A DNA stretch of 37,759 nt from Aequorivita sp. (GCA_026646335.1 JAPKFY010000055.1:1-37759), one strand, 5' to 3'; shown: positions 8,260 to 17,198, counted from the stretch's first letter. The notes: generated from the letters alone by a model not told the origin. A program made the numbers and translations.

Positions 8260-9213
8260 CTAACTTTTGAACTCGCCCATTTCCAAATATTTTTCCATCC
8301 TTTTTTTCACTAATTCGGTTGGGGATAACATTTTTAATACTTTATATTGTTTTTCAATTACACTTGCAACTGTTCTAAAAGTTTTCTCTCGGTCGCTATG
8401 TGCACCACCTAAAGGTTCCTTTACAATTTCATCAATAAGTTTTAGATTTTTCATATCGATTGCGGTCAATTTTAGCGCTTCGGCCGCTTGTTCCTTAAAT
8501 TCCCAGCTTCGCCATAATATAGAAGAACAGCTTTCTGGGGAGATTACCGAGTACCAAGTGTTTTCAAGCATCAATACTTTATCGCCAACACCAATTCCCA
8601 AAGCACCGCCACTAGCGCCTTCTCCAATTATTATAACGATAATCGGCACTTTTAAACGAGTCATTTCCAAAATATTTCGGGCAATGGCTTCTCCTTGTCC
8701 GCGCTCTTCAGCTTCCAAACCTGGGAATGCACCTGGAGTATCTACAAAACACACTACGGGTACGTTAAACTTTTCAGCAGATTTCATCAATCGCAATGCT
8801 TTCCTGTAGCCCTCGGGGTTTGCCATTCCAAAATTTCTAAATTGACGCGTTTTTGTGTTGTAACCTTTCTGTTGGCCAACAAACATAAAACTTTGATCGC
8901 CAATTTTTCCGAGGCCACCAACCATTGCTTTATCATCTTTATAACCTCGGTCCCCGTGAAGTTCCAAAAAGGAATCCCCACAAATAGCATTGACGTAGTC
9001 CATTGTATAGGGACGATCCGGGTGACGGGAAAGCTGCACGCGCTGCCAAGGTGTAAGATTTTTGTAAATTTCTTTTTTGGCGTCGTTCAGTTTTTTTTCA
9101 ATCTGTTTACATGTGTTGGATACATCCACATCGCTTTCTTGGCCAATAAGACAGGCTTTTTCGTATTGCTCCTGCAATTCTTTTATAGGGAGTTCAAAAT
9201 CAAGATATTCCAT
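8260..9213 (-). CDS. accA: acetyl-CoA carboxylase carboxyltransferase subunit alpha
   Basis: Moves the carboxyl group from biotin-BCCP to acetyl-CoA with AccD, the first step of fatty acid synthesis. ATG at 9213 ([14 protein letters not shown]) gives 317 aa, the normal family length; an upstream in-frame start at 9249 would overlap the promoter and adds residues the family lacks. The N-terminal helical region is followed by crotonase-fold motifs: [50 protein letters not shown] and the oxyanion-hole Gly pairs in [15 protein letters not shown]. Monocistronic with its own promoter and terminator. Confidence 0.96.
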   Translation of the reverse strand: MEYLDFELPIKELQEQYEKACLIGQESDVDVSNTCKQIEKKLNDAKKEIYKNLTPWQRVQLSRHPDRPYTMDYVNAICGDSFLELHGDRGYKDDKAMVGGLGKIGDQSFMFVGQQKGYNTKTRQFRNFGMANPEGYRKALRLMKSAEKFNVPVVCFVDTPGAFPGLEAEERGQGEAIARNILEMTRLKVPIIVIIIGEGASGGALGIGVGDKVLMLENTWYSVISPESCSSILWRSWEFKEQAAEALKLTAIDMKNLKLIDEIVKEPLGGAHSDREKTFRTVASVIEKQYKVLKMLSPTELVKKRMEKYLEMGEFKS

Positions 9214-9246
9214 AATTAGTTCCTTCGTTTTATAAAGGTTGGTGTA

Positions 9247-9279
9247 CAAAGATAAAATTTTGTTTTAGGTGTTGGACAA
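9247..9279 (-). promoter_or_regulatory. accA promoter
   Basis: On the minus strand TATCTTTG (9254-9247) is a perfect Bacteroidota -7 box about 34 bases upstream of the accA ATG. A TTG lies at 9279-9277 with a 22-base spacer, slightly longer than ideal. The element overlaps the end of the upstream transporter gene. Confidence 0.65.
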
Positions 9280-10167
9280 TCTTCTCCGTTTTCTTTCTTG
9301 TGTAATTTTAATGATCCCGTTGGCCACTACTGTAAGTAAAATGATTACGGCGCCGTAGTAAAATTGGGAACTCATGTTTTCAGAATCGCCCAAAACAATG
9401 AGTGCCAAAATAATACCGTACACCGGCTCCATATTAATGGTAAGCATCACGGTGTATGGGCTTATCCATTTCATCACGTGTATCGACGCTATAAAGGCAT
9501 ACGCTGTGCAGGCCGAAGCAAGTATTATTAAATAAATCCAATCGTGGGCAGAAACGGTAAAAAATTCGACATCAAATTTTCCCGAGATTGCCAAATATAT
9601 TGTGATCCCCAAAACTCCAAACATCAATTCGTAGAAGGAAATAGCCGAAGCCTTATGCTTTAGTATAAATTTCCCATTGATTACTGAAAAGAGCGCACTT
9701 AAAAAAGCCGAGCAGAGTGCCAAAATGATTCCAAGAGTATAGGAAGCTTCCACGTCAAAAATAATATACAGCCCAACTATTACTATCAATCCGAATAAAA
9801 CTTCATAAAGAATTATCTTTCTTCCGTAAAGAAGCGGTTCTAAAAGTGATGCAAAAAAAGCACCCGTGGAAAGCACTGCTAGCGTTACTGAAACATTTGA
9901 AGCCTTTATTGCGCCAAAAAAAGTGAGCCAATGCAGCGCGATAATAATTCCTGCCAAGGCAAAGCCGCCTAAGGTTTTCATTGAAAACTTCAATTTTTCC
10001 TTTTTGAATTTCAGAAAAACAAAAATAATAAGGGTTGCCAAAAACATCCTATACCAAACAAGTGGAATTGCTTCCAAAGAAATCAAAGCACCCAGAACGG
10101 CGGTGAATCCCCAAATGAAAACTATAAAATGCAGATGTAGATAATTGAGGAGTTTATCGTTTCGCAT
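9265..10167 (-). CDS. EamA/DMT-family transporter
   Basis: A 300-aa inner-membrane protein with about ten hydrophobic segments arranged as two EamA halves (about 10-140 and 150-285), each starting a new run of five helices; the WGFTAVLG and SVTLAVLSTGAFFASLLEPL stretches are typical of the drug/metabolite transporter superfamily. A positively charged tail (QERKRRRLSN) ends it in the cytoplasm. Substrate cannot be read from sequence. It overlaps the end of lptG by 14 bases and is the last gene of tgt-lptG-eamA. Confidence 0.88.
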   Translation of the reverse strand: MRNDKLLNYLHLHFIVFIWGFTAVLGALISLEAIPLVWYRMFLATLIIFVFLKFKKEKLKFSMKTLGGFALAGIIIALHWLTFFGAIKASNVSVTLAVLSTGAFFASLLEPLLYGRKIILYEVLFGLIVIVGLYIIFDVEASYTLGIILALCSAFLSALFSVINGKFILKHKASAISFYELMFGVLGITIYLAISGKFDVEFFTVSAHDWIYLIILASACTAYAFIASIHVMKWISPYTVMLTINMEPVYGIILALIVLGDSENMSSQFYYGAVIILLTVVANGIIKITQERKRRRLSNT

Positions 10168-11233
10168 TTCTTAAAAGATAGATTGCCAATAAACCGAACA
10201 CAAAATTAGGAAACCAAGTTGCTATAAAGGGAGAAAAGGAACTCTGTTCTGCCATGGTCCCGAAAATTTTATCGAAAAAGATAAAAACCATTCCTATGCT
10301 TATGCCAATGGCAAGGTTAACACCCATTCCGCCACGCCTTTTTACAGATGAAACCGCTACGGCAATAATGGTTAGAATATAGGCCGAAACAGGCAAACTC
10401 CAACGTTTGTAACGAACCACCTCGTACCGATTGATGTATGATGAACCACGTGCCTTTTCCTTTTTTATAAACTCGTTAAGCTCTGTAAAATTGAGCGTTT
10501 CCGCAATGTAGGTTACTGGGGTCAAATCTTCCATAGAAAAAGCAAAAACAGTATCCAGTTTGTTCTTGGTTTCCAGAATATCTCCCATTTCACCTATTTT
10601 TCGTTTGCTATAACTGAACAGCGTATAAGTGCTGTCCTTGTCATTATATTTTATTTGTGCCGCGCTAATTTTATAGGTCATTTTGTTGCCGTCAAAATGT
10701 TCCAAAGTGAAGTTGCTTCCTATCTTTTCTTTCACATTAAAATAGCTCACATAGATATAATCGTTGTCATTTATCTGTGTGTACACATTGCTTTGGTCCC
10801 TATCCTGTTTTCCCTTCTTTAGATAATCATAAGAAAACTCATTAAAACCCTTACTGGCTTTTGGCGCCAAATACATACTGAAAACCAATGCTGCAATACA
10901 AACAAGAGTCGCACCAATAAGATATGGTCGCAAAAAACGATAATATGAAACCCCACTACTTAAAAAAGCTATTACCTCGGTATTATTGGCCAATTTTGAA
11001 GTGAACCAAATAACCGAAAGAAAAAGAAACAACGGAAAAAGTAAGTTTGCGAAATAGATTGTGAAATTATAGAGATAGATCATTACCTCTGTAAAAGGCA
11101 CTTCATTGTCTAGAATTTTATCGATTTTTTCGGCGAGGTGAACGGTAATTCCAATTGGTATGAACAGTAACAACAGGAGCGAAAAAGTGCCCAAATATTT
11201 TTTAAGTATGTATCTGTCCAGTATGCTGAGCAT
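10154..11233 (-). CDS. lptG: LptF/LptG-family LPS export permease
   Basis: Inner-membrane permease of the Lpt machine that extracts lipopolysaccharide and passes it across the periplasm. The 359-aa protein has the family layout: three N-terminal helices (ILDRYILKKYLGTFSLLLLL, a second near 55-80, a third near 100-125), a periplasmic beta-jellyroll domain (about 135-265), then three C-terminal helices ending FVFGLLAIYLLRNAKR. It could be LptF rather than LptG; the N-terminal LDRYILKKYL favours the YjgP/YjgQ family without deciding. It starts 2 bases after tgt, so the two are translated as one unit. Confidence 0.9.
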   Translation of the reverse strand: MLSILDRYILKKYLGTFSLLLLLFIPIGITVHLAEKIDKILDNEVPFTEVMIYLYNFTIYFANLLFPLFLFLSVIWFTSKLANNTEVIAFLSSGVSYYRFLRPYLIGATLVCIAALVFSMYLAPKASKGFNEFSYDYLKKGKQDRDQSNVYTQINDNDYIYVSYFNVKEKIGSNFTLEHFDGNKMTYKISAAQIKYNDKDSTYTLFSYSKRKIGEMGDILETKNKLDTVFAFSMEDLTPVTYIAETLNFTELNEFIKKEKARGSSYINRYEVVRYKRWSLPVSAYILTIIAVAVSSVKRRGGMGVNLAIGISIGMVFIFFDKIFGTMAEQSSFSPFIATWFPNFVFGLLAIYLLRNAKR

Positions 11234-11235
11234 CG

Positions 11236-12366
11236 TTACAATCTTTGATCTAGTTTTTTGACCATGCTATTTTTCCATTGCGCAAAATCACCCGCTAAGA
11301 TATGTTTTCTCGCCTCGCGAACCAACCATAAGTAAAAACCAAGGTTGTGGATGGTGGCAATCTGCCTTCCCAGCATTTCATTAACGGTAAACAAATGCCG
11401 AAGATAGGCCTTGTTATAGTCTGTATCTACCCAAGTAATACCCATTGGATCAATTACGGAAAGATCTGCTTCCCATTTTTTGTTTTTGATATTGATAATG
11501 CCTTCGGAAGTGAAAAGCATTCCATTCCGCCCATTTCTCGTTGGCATAACACAGTCGAACATATCAATTCCAAGTGCAATATTTTCCAAAATATTCACTG
11601 GTGTCCCCACCCCCATTAAATAGCGCGGTTTTTCCTTCGGAAGAATATCTGTTACTATTGCTGTCATTTCGTACATTTCATCAGCTGGTTCGCCAACAGA
11701 AAGTCCGCCAATGGCATTGCCTTCCGCGCCAACCGAAGCAATATATTCAGCAGATTGCTTTCTTAAATCTTTATAGGTACTTCCTTGCACGATAGGGAAA
11801 AAGCTTTGGCCGTAATCATACTTTAAAGGCGTTTTCTCCAAATGTTTTATGCAGCGGTCCAGCCAGCGATGCGTCATGTGCATCGAGCGTTTTGCATAGT
11901 TATATTCGCAAGGATAAGGCGCACATTCATCAAAAGCCATAATGATATCGGCGCCAATGATGCGTTGTATTTCCATCACATTTTCAGGGGTGAAAACATG
12001 GTAACTTCCATCAATATGGCTTTTAAATTTTACCCCTTCCTCTTTGATCTTCCTGTTTGCAGAAAGCGAATACACTTGGTAGCCACCGCTATCAGTCAAA
12101 ATATTGCGGTCCCAATTCATAAATTTATGAAGGCCGCCTGCTTTTTCAAGAACTGGCATTTGCGGCCTCAAGTATAAATGATAAGTATTCCCAAGAATGA
12201 CGTCTGGATTAATGTCTTCTTTCAACTCCCGCTGATGTACTCCTTTTACGGTGCCAACGGTGCCAACGGGCATAAAAATTGGAGTTTCAATCACTCCATG
12301 GTCTGTGGTTATGGTGCCAGCGCGGGCGCTGCTTTGTAAATCTGTGGCTTCTAATTTAAAGTGCAT
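11236..12366 (-). CDS. tgt: queuine/preQ1 tRNA-guanine transglycosylase
   Basis: Exchanges guanine 34 of GUN-anticodon tRNAs for preQ1 on the way to queuosine. The 376-aa protein has PVGTVGTVKG, the catalytic-Asp motif LTDSGGYQVYSL, the substrate-loop GGLSVGE, and nucleophile motif MFDCVMPTRNGRNG. The C-terminal zinc site is altered: the usual Cys-x-Cys-x2-Cys before AYLRHL is replaced by GITWVDT, while the partner His in TIHNLGFY remains. First gene of tgt-lptG-eamA. Confidence 0.95.
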   Translation of the reverse strand: MHFKLEATDLQSSARAGTITTDHGVIETPIFMPVGTVGTVKGVHQRELKEDINPDVILGNTYHLYLRPQMPVLEKAGGLHKFMNWDRNILTDSGGYQVYSLSANRKIKEEGVKFKSHIDGSYHVFTPENVMEIQRIIGADIIMAFDECAPYPCEYNYAKRSMHMTHRWLDRCIKHLEKTPLKYDYGQSFFPIVQGSTYKDLRKQSAEYIASVGAEGNAIGGLSVGEPADEMYEMTAIVTDILPKEKPRYLMGVGTPVNILENIALGIDMFDCVMPTRNGRNGMLFTSEGIINIKNKKWEADLSVIDPMGITWVDTDYNKAYLRHLFTVNEMLGRQIATIHNLGFYLWLVREARKHILAGDFAQWKNSMVKKLDQRL

Positions 12367-12388
12367 TCAGCAATTTTTATTGAGGGGG

Positions 12389-12396
12389 CAAAGATA
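12389..12396 (-). promoter_or_regulatory. tgt operon -7 box
   Basis: TATCTTTG on the minus strand, 23 bases before the tgt ATG, matches the TAnnTTTG consensus and is followed by CCCCC. No clear TTG -33 box is seen upstream, where an AT-rich TGAATTA repeat lies (12417-12435). Confidence 0.55.
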
Positions 12397-12534
12397 ATTT
12401 TATTAATCCAGAATTGTGAATTATGAATTATGAATATTGCTTCAAGTTACCGAAACCTTCTATAATATGCATTGAGAATTGAAAGGCATGTTAACAAAAC
12501 CTTCAAATCGTTAATAAAAGCCCGCGCTTCAACT

Positions 12535-12564
12535 TTGAAGGGCTAGCTGAATGCTTTACTTTTG
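12535..12564 (+). promoter_or_regulatory. transketolase promoter
   Basis: TTG (12535-12537), a 19-base spacer and TACTTTTG (12557-12564) match the Bacteroidota consensus exactly; the ATG follows 22 bases later. Confidence 0.8.
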
Positions 12565-12586
12565 ACACTGAAAATTAAAACACATT

Positions 12587-13432
12587 ATGGCAGATTACAA
12601 AGCACTTGAGGATTTGGTAGTTCAAGTCCGAAGGGATATTTTAAGACAGGTACACAAAGTTAATTCTGGGCATCCCGGAGGTTCATTGGGTTGTACTGAA
12701 TTTTTTGTTGCGCTCTACAATGAATTGATGGAACGCAATGAAAAATTCACAATGGATGGAATTGGCGAAGATCTCTTCTTTCTTTCAAACGGACATATTT
12801 CACCTGTTTTCTACAGCGTTTTGGCAAGAGCTGGATATTTTCCCGTGGAAGAATTGAACACCTTCCGCCTTTTAAATTCGCGCTTGCAGGGCCACCCAAC
12901 AACGCACGAAGGTTTGCCGGGAGTTCGAATTGCTTCGGGGTCCTTGGGTCAGGGTATTTCAGTTTCAATTGGAGCTGCGCTCGCCAAAAAGCTCAACAAA
13001 GACAAACATATTGTCTATACACTTTGTGGCGACGGGGAATTGCAGGAAGGCCAAAACTGGGAAGCAATTATGTATGCCGCCGGAAACAATGTGGACAATC
13101 TGATTGTAACTGTAGATTTAAACGGACAGCAGATTGATGGCGCTACAAAGAATGTACTTCCGTTAGGAAATGTAAAAGCAAAGTTTGAAGCTTTTGGTTG
13201 GAATGTGATGGATATTGAAAAAGGAAACGATCTGAAGGCTATTATAGCTGGAATGAAAAAGGCGAAGGAAAAAACTGGAAATGGCAAACCAGTTTGTGTT
13301 TTGTTGCATACCGTAATGGGCAATGGCGTTGATTTTATGATGCACACCCACGATTGGCACGGAAAAGCTCCAAATGACCAACAGTTAGAAACGGCACTTT
13401 CACAAAACCCTGTAACCTTGGGTGATTATTAA
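12587..13432 (+). CDS. transketolase N-terminal subunit (TPP-binding)
   Basis: First half of a two-subunit transketolase that moves two-carbon units between sugar phosphates in the non-oxidative pentose phosphate pathway. The 281-aa chain holds the thiamine-diphosphate domain: HPGGSLGCTEFFVALY near the N-terminus, the TPP/metal motif GDGELQEGQNWEA (about residues 148-160), LNGQQIDG, and HTHDWHGKAPND near the end. The partner gene starts 17 bases after the stop (3 bases if its upstream TTG were used). A split enzyme is a normal arrangement in many bacteria, not a frameshift. Confidence 0.95.
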   Translation: MADYKALEDLVVQVRRDILRQVHKVNSGHPGGSLGCTEFFVALYNELMERNEKFTMDGIGEDLFFLSNGHISPVFYSVLARAGYFPVEELNTFRLLNSRLQGHPTTHEGLPGVRIASGSLGQGISVSIGAALAKKLNKDKHIVYTLCGDGELQEGQNWEAIMYAAGNNVDNLIVTVDLNGQQIDGATKNVLPLGNVKAKFEAFGWNVMDIEKGNDLKAIIAGMKKAKEKTGNGKPVCVLLHTVMGNGVDFMMHTHDWHGKAPNDQQLETALSQNPVTLGDY

Positions 13433-13449
13433 AATTGAAAACATTTCAG

Positions 13450-14403
13450 ATGAAAAAATACACAGATACAGGAAAAAAAGATACACGTTCAGGTTTTGGT
13501 GACGGATTGACGGAACTTGGAAAGAAAAATAAAGATGTTGTGGCGCTTTGCGCAGATCTTACCGGTTCGTTAAAGATGGACGAATTTAAGGAAAACCATC
13601 CGGAGCGTTTCTTTCAAATAGGAATTGCCGAAGCTAATATGATAGGCATTGCTGCGGGAATGACCATTGGCGGAAAAATTCCTTTTACAGGAACTTTTGC
13701 AAATTTTTCCACAGGAAGGGTTTACGATCAAATCCGTCAAAGCGTTGCCTATAGCGGAAAAAATGTAAAAATATGTGCGTCACATGCTGGTATTACTTTA
13801 GGAGAAGATGGCGCCACACACCAAATTTTGGAAGACATTGGGTTAATGAAGATGCTTCCAGGAATGACCGTGATCAATACTTGTGACTACAACCAGACCA
13901 AAGCAGCGACCATTGCCATTGCAGATTACGAAGGCCCCGTCTATCTTCGTTTTGGGAGGCCGAAAGTTGCAAACTTCACCCCAGCAGACCAAAATTTCCA
14001 AATAGGAAAAGCAGTTCAATTGCAGGAAGGAACTGACGTTACTATAATTGCCACAGGTCATTTGGTTTGGGAAGCTTTGCAAGCTGCAGAAACTTTAAAT
14101 GAAAACGGAATTACCTCAGACGTTATAAACATACACACCATAAAACCTCTGGACGATGAAGCAATTCTGAAAAGCGTTAAAAAGACTGGCTGTGTTGTAA
14201 CAGCTGAAGAACATAATTTCCTTGGTGGTCTAGGCGAAAGTGTGGCGCGTGTATTATCTACGCATCATCCTGCTCCACAAGAATTCATTGCCACACAAGA
14301 CACTTTTGGTGAGTCTGGAACTCCAGAACAACTGATGGATAAATACGGCTTGAACGCTTCCGCAATTGTAAATGCGGTTAAAAAAGTTATTGCCCGAAAG
14401 TAG
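13450..14403 (+). CDS. transketolase C-terminal subunit
   Basis: Second half of the split transketolase, with the pyrimidine-binding domain (SGFGDGLTELGKKN, CADLTGS, FQIGIAEANMIGIAAGM, FANFSTGRVYDQIRQSVAY, SHAGITLGEDGATHQ) and the C-terminal transketolase domain (IHTIKPLDDEAILK, EEHNFLGGLGESVA, DTFGESGTPEQLMDKYGL). The Glu of GIAEAN is the family's cofactor-activating acid. I choose ATG at 13450 (317 aa, MKKYTDTGKKDTRSGFG) over an in-frame TTG at 13435. A terminator follows. Confidence 0.95.
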   Translation: MKKYTDTGKKDTRSGFGDGLTELGKKNKDVVALCADLTGSLKMDEFKENHPERFFQIGIAEANMIGIAAGMTIGGKIPFTGTFANFSTGRVYDQIRQSVAYSGKNVKICASHAGITLGEDGATHQILEDIGLMKMLPGMTVINTCDYNQTKAATIAIADYEGPVYLRFGRPKVANFTPADQNFQIGKAVQLQEGTDVTIIATGHLVWEALQAAETLNENGITSDVINIHTIKPLDDEAILKSVKKTGCVVTAEEHNFLGGLGESVARVLSTHHPAPQEFIATQDTFGESGTPEQLMDKYGLNASAIVNAVKKVIARK

Positions 14404-14424
14404 TATTCAATATTTCTAGAAACA

Positions 14425-14458
14425 AAAAAGCCCCACTTTTAACCGAGTGGGGCTTTTT
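14425..14458 (+). terminator. intrinsic terminator of the transketolase operon
   Basis: AAAAAGCCCCACT (14425-14437) pairs with AGTGGGGCTTTTT (14446-14458). The A and T runs on both sides mean it can stop transcription from either strand, fitting its place between two convergent genes. Confidence 0.9.
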
Positions 14459-14484
14459 TAACATGCTAAAATTTGAATTTTACT

Positions 14485-15414
14485 TTAAATTGTAGGATCT
14501 AAATAGTCTGGAATACCGTTTCCATTTCTATCTGGAAAAGTAACTACTCCGTTTATAATTTCAATTTCATATTCTGTAAGTCTTCCATCGCCGTCGTCAT
14601 CGGTATCCAAATAATTTGAAACGCCGTCTGCGTCAGTATCATCATCATAAAGATAGCCATTGCCATTAAGGTCTTCCAAATATGAATCTATTCCATCACC
14701 ATCATGATCTAGTACTTCAAAAGCAAACAGCTCAAATGAAAATATTACTTGATCGTATTCATTGAGTCCGCCGGTAGGAGGTGGATATTGAAAATAGGCC
14801 AATCCAGAGGGTATGAATACCGCCCCAATACCATAATTCATAAAAGAGAGTGTACCGTCAGGATTAACAATGGGCTCTCCTTCCGCTCCTTTAAATTCAA
14901 TAATTGCTTGTTGCAACCCTCGAATTATTCCTGAAGTAGGAGGATTTTCAACAAGTTCAAATTTTACTGGTATCACAGAACTATCAAACAAATCGAGATT
15001 CATCAACCTTCCATCATAAGTGTTGGTGGTTCTATCGCAAAAATGAGGATGTTCGTCTCCGCCTCCTTCGCGAACCTTCAGGTAGTATAATTTATAAACA
15101 ACGGTATTGTCCACCAAATCTTTTACCTCCTTAAATGTCACCTGTTCCATTAATGGAATTTTCAAGGCGTTGTCGCCTGCAATGGTATCAAATTTCAGTT
15201 TAAAGTTTTCAGGATCGGCTTGAAATTCTTCGTAGTTATAAAAATGGGTTTCCAAAAATGCTTCAATCTCTGCCTGAGCACGTATTGCCTCTTCACCCCT
15301 ATCTCTAGGCGGAGTAACTTCCACTGAAGAACCGTCATCCTTTTTACAAGAAACGGTTACGGCAAGCACTACGATTAAAATGGCAACTCCGAATTTTATT
15401 TTTTTCATCATCAA
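14485..15414 (-). CDS. FKBP-like lipoprotein with calcium-binding repeats
   Basis: A 309-aa lipoprotein: hydrophobic signal then Cys23 in VTVSC, followed by KKDD, the kind of Lys-acidic motif known in Capnocytophaga to send lipoproteins to the cell surface. The middle (about 95-225) resembles an FKBP-type peptidyl-prolyl isomerase: SSVIPVKFEL, GIIRGLQQAIIEFKG, VFIPSGLAYFQYPPP and DQVIFSFELFAFEV follow the order of FKBP motifs. The C-terminal 75 residues are thrombospondin-type-3-like calcium motifs: DHDGDGIDSYLEDL, DADGVSNYLDTDDDGDG and DRNGNGIPDYLD. Whether it isomerises prolines is unknown; several FKBP active-site aromatics are hard to place. Convergent with the transketolase genes. Confidence 0.75.
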   Translation of the reverse strand: MMMKKIKFGVAILIVVLAVTVSCKKDDGSSVEVTPPRDRGEEAIRAQAEIEAFLETHFYNYEEFQADPENFKLKFDTIAGDNALKIPLMEQVTFKEVKDLVDNTVVYKLYYLKVREGGGDEHPHFCDRTTNTYDGRLMNLDLFDSSVIPVKFELVENPPTSGIIRGLQQAIIEFKGAEGEPIVNPDGTLSFMNYGIGAVFIPSGLAYFQYPPPTGGLNEYDQVIFSFELFAFEVLDHDGDGIDSYLEDLNGNGYLYDDDTDADGVSNYLDTDDDGDGRLTEYEIEIINGVVTFPDRNGNGIPDYLDPTI

Positions 15415-15487
15415 TTTTTTGTGGGCGCAAGATACAATTTTCCGCTATTTTTGCATACCACATTAACGTTGTTTTTAGGATAATTAT

Positions 15488-15874
15488 ATGAGGATAGATA
15501 AATATTTATGGTGCGTTCGGTATCTAAAAACCAGAAATATAGCAACCCAAGCCTGCAAAAAAGGTTCGGTGCGCGTAAATGGCGATATCGCAAAACCTTC
15601 GCGTGATGTGTATCCGGGCGATGTTATAACGCTTCGGAAAGAACAAATAAACTATCAACTTGAAGTTCTCGATTTACCCGAAAGCCGTGTTGGGGCAAAG
15701 CTTGTGGATATTTATAGAAAGGACACCACTCCAAAAGAGGCCTTTGAAACCAATGAAATGCTCCAATACGCCAAAACCTATTACCGGAAAAAAGGTGTGG
15801 GCAGACCCACTAAAAAAGACCGAAGGGATTTGGATGATTTTGCGGAATCTCCGGAAAAAGAAAATGAAGCGTAA
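15488..15874 (+). CDS. S4-domain RNA-binding protein, Hsp15-like
   Basis: A 128-aa basic protein with an S4 domain over residues 1-60 (MRIDKYLWCVRYLKTRNIAT, CKKGSVRVNGDIAKPSRDV, GDVITL), as in Hsp15/HslR, which rescues stalled 50S subunits carrying peptidyl-tRNA. The tail (GVGRPTKKDRRDLDDF) is charged, matching family members. A -7-like TATTTTTG lies at 15446-15453. It is followed at 29 bases by the phosphoribosyltransferase gene and probably co-transcribed. Exact substrate not shown. Confidence 0.88.
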   Translation: MRIDKYLWCVRYLKTRNIATQACKKGSVRVNGDIAKPSRDVYPGDVITLRKEQINYQLEVLDLPESRVGAKLVDIYRKDTTPKEAFETNEMLQYAKTYYRKKGVGRPTKKDRRDLDDFAESPEKENEA

Positions 15875-15903
15875 TGACTATATTTGAAAAAAAATTGTAG
15901 CAA

Positions 15904-16407
15904 ATGCAGGAAATAAACACCATTATTCTCAATAAAAAACAGATTGCCCACAAAATAAAAAGGATTGCCTATCAAATCTATGAAGCCAACGTGGGCGAAA
16001 AAGAAGTTGTGATTGCTGGTATTATGGCCAATGGCTTTCTGCTCGCAAAAAAGATAAAGGTGGATTTGGAAAAAATTTCACCCATAAAAGTATTGCTATG
16101 CGAAGTGGTTATTGATAAAAAAAATCCAACTAACGAAATAAAAACCTCCCTGAAACAGGAAGAATACAGAAACAAATCGTTACTGTTGGTAGATGATGTA
16201 CTGCACTCCGGAACCACGTTGATTTACGGTGTTAAACATTTTTTGGAAGTGCCGCTAAAGCAATTTAAAACTGCAGTGCTTGTGGACAGAAATCACAAAA
16301 AATATCCCGTGAAAGCAGATTTCAAAGGAATTTCGCTTTCAACCTCATTGAATGAAAATGTTTCGGTGTTTTTTGAAAAAAACAACGACAGGGCGATTTT
16401 AGAATAA
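15904..16407 (+). CDS. PyrR-like phosphoribosyltransferase
   Basis: A 167-aa type I phosphoribosyltransferase. The PRPP-binding motif LLLVDDVLHSGTTLIYG (about 98-114) is intact and AVLVDRNHKKYPVKADFKG closely follows the PyrR pattern of VLVDRGHRELPIRADYVG. PyrR proteins are uracil phosphoribosyltransferases and in some bacteria attenuators of the pyr operon. No pyr gene or attenuator is nearby, so an enzymatic or unknown role is likelier. Its last 9 bases overlap the end of convergent aroK. Confidence 0.85.
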   Translation: MQEINTIILNKKQIAHKIKRIAYQIYEANVGEKEVVIAGIMANGFLLAKKIKVDLEKISPIKVLLCEVVIDKKNPTNEIKTSLKQEEYRNKSLLLVDDVLHSGTTLIYGVKHFLEVPLKQFKTAVLVDRNHKKYPVKADFKGISLSTSLNENVSVFFEKNNDRAILE

Positions 16408-16920
16408 TTTCAAGATTATTTTTTCCACGGTATCATTAACGCACTCTTCATCATTTTTAATAATCAACTCCGCTTGATTGTAAAAATAGGCTCTTTCAAA
16501 AAGATGTTTTCTGATGAATTCATTGAGTTCTACTTCCGTTTTGAGATGTGCCACTAATGGTCTATTTTCTTTTTGTGAAAACAATCTGGTTGTTAAAACA
16601 TCTAGTGGGGTTTTTAAATATATTGATAGTACGTCCTCCAGTCCAAGTATAAAATCCATGGAGTCTCCATAACAGGGCGTCCCGCCGCCAGTTGCCAAAA
16701 CAAAACCATCGGGCCTTGTAAGAATGCTTTGTAAAACTTCACTTTCAACTTTTCTGAAATAGATCTCTCCTTTTTCAGAAAAAATATTGGGAATTGGAAT
16801 GCCTTCTTGCTTCTCAATTTCATCATCCATGTCCTTAAAGGGAATTCCCAAAACTCCAGCGAGTTTTTTACCTACTGAAGATTTTCCACTTCCCATATAT
16901 CCCAATAAGACTATTTTCAT
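16399..16920 (-). CDS. aroK: shikimate kinase
   Basis: Phosphorylates shikimate at O3 in aromatic amino acid synthesis. The 173-aa P-loop protein starts MKIVLLGYMGSGKSSVGKKL (Walker A GSGKS near 11-16), with the shikimate-binding DMDDEIEKQEG and FRKVESEVL, GGGTPC (substrate Gly loop) and lid Arg in RPLVAHL. ATG at 16920 is preferred over an in-frame TTG at 16929. No other aro genes are close. Tail-to-tail overlap with the phosphoribosyltransferase gene leaves no room for a separate terminator. Confidence 0.94.
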   Translation of the reverse strand: MKIVLLGYMGSGKSSVGKKLAGVLGIPFKDMDDEIEKQEGIPIPNIFSEKGEIYFRKVESEVLQSILTRPDGFVLATGGGTPCYGDSMDFILGLEDVLSIYLKTPLDVLTTRLFSQKENRPLVAHLKTEVELNEFIRKHLFERAYFYNQAELIIKNDEECVNDTVEKIILKLF

Positions 16921-17076
16921 ATAGATCAAAGTACAGATTTTTAATTTGAAGAAACAAACTGCTTGTATTTTTTAAGGATTTTACACGTCAAATCTAATTT
17001 TAAATTAAAAAATTCATTTGTGAACCCCTGTTTTTCAACTGTTTTGAATTTTTATCAAATTTAATTGATTTTCGTT

Positions 17077-17107
17077 TTGAAAAATAAATTTAATGATAGT
17101 ATATTTG
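17077..17107 (+). promoter_or_regulatory. tRNA promoter
   Basis: TTG (17077-17079), a 20-base spacer and TATATTTG (17100-17107) followed by CACCCGC, the same downstream sequence as the two leftward promoters near the window start. Confidence 0.8.
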
Positions 17108-17125
17108 CACCCGCATTCAAAGGAA

Positions 17126-17198
17126 GACCTGGTAGCTCAGTTGGTAGAGCACCTCCCTTTTAAGGAGGTGGTCCTGGGTTCGAGCCCCAGCCAGGTCA
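17126..17198 (+). tRNA. tRNA-Lys (TTT)
   Basis: All four arms can be drawn: acceptor GACCTGG/CCAGGTC, D-arm GCTC...GAGC, anticodon stem CCTCC/GGAGG with loop CTTTTAA (anticodon TTT), T-arm CTGGG-TTCGAGC-CCCAG, discriminator A. The 3' CCA is not encoded. Confidence 0.97.

Noticed and set aside
8267-9219. Two long frames antisense to accA
   Set aside because: They mirror accA codons; the accA protein is complete and highly conserved.
12587-14403. Split transketolase as a frameshift
   Set aside because: Each half has its own start and stop and matches the known two-subunit form; both sets of motifs are intact.
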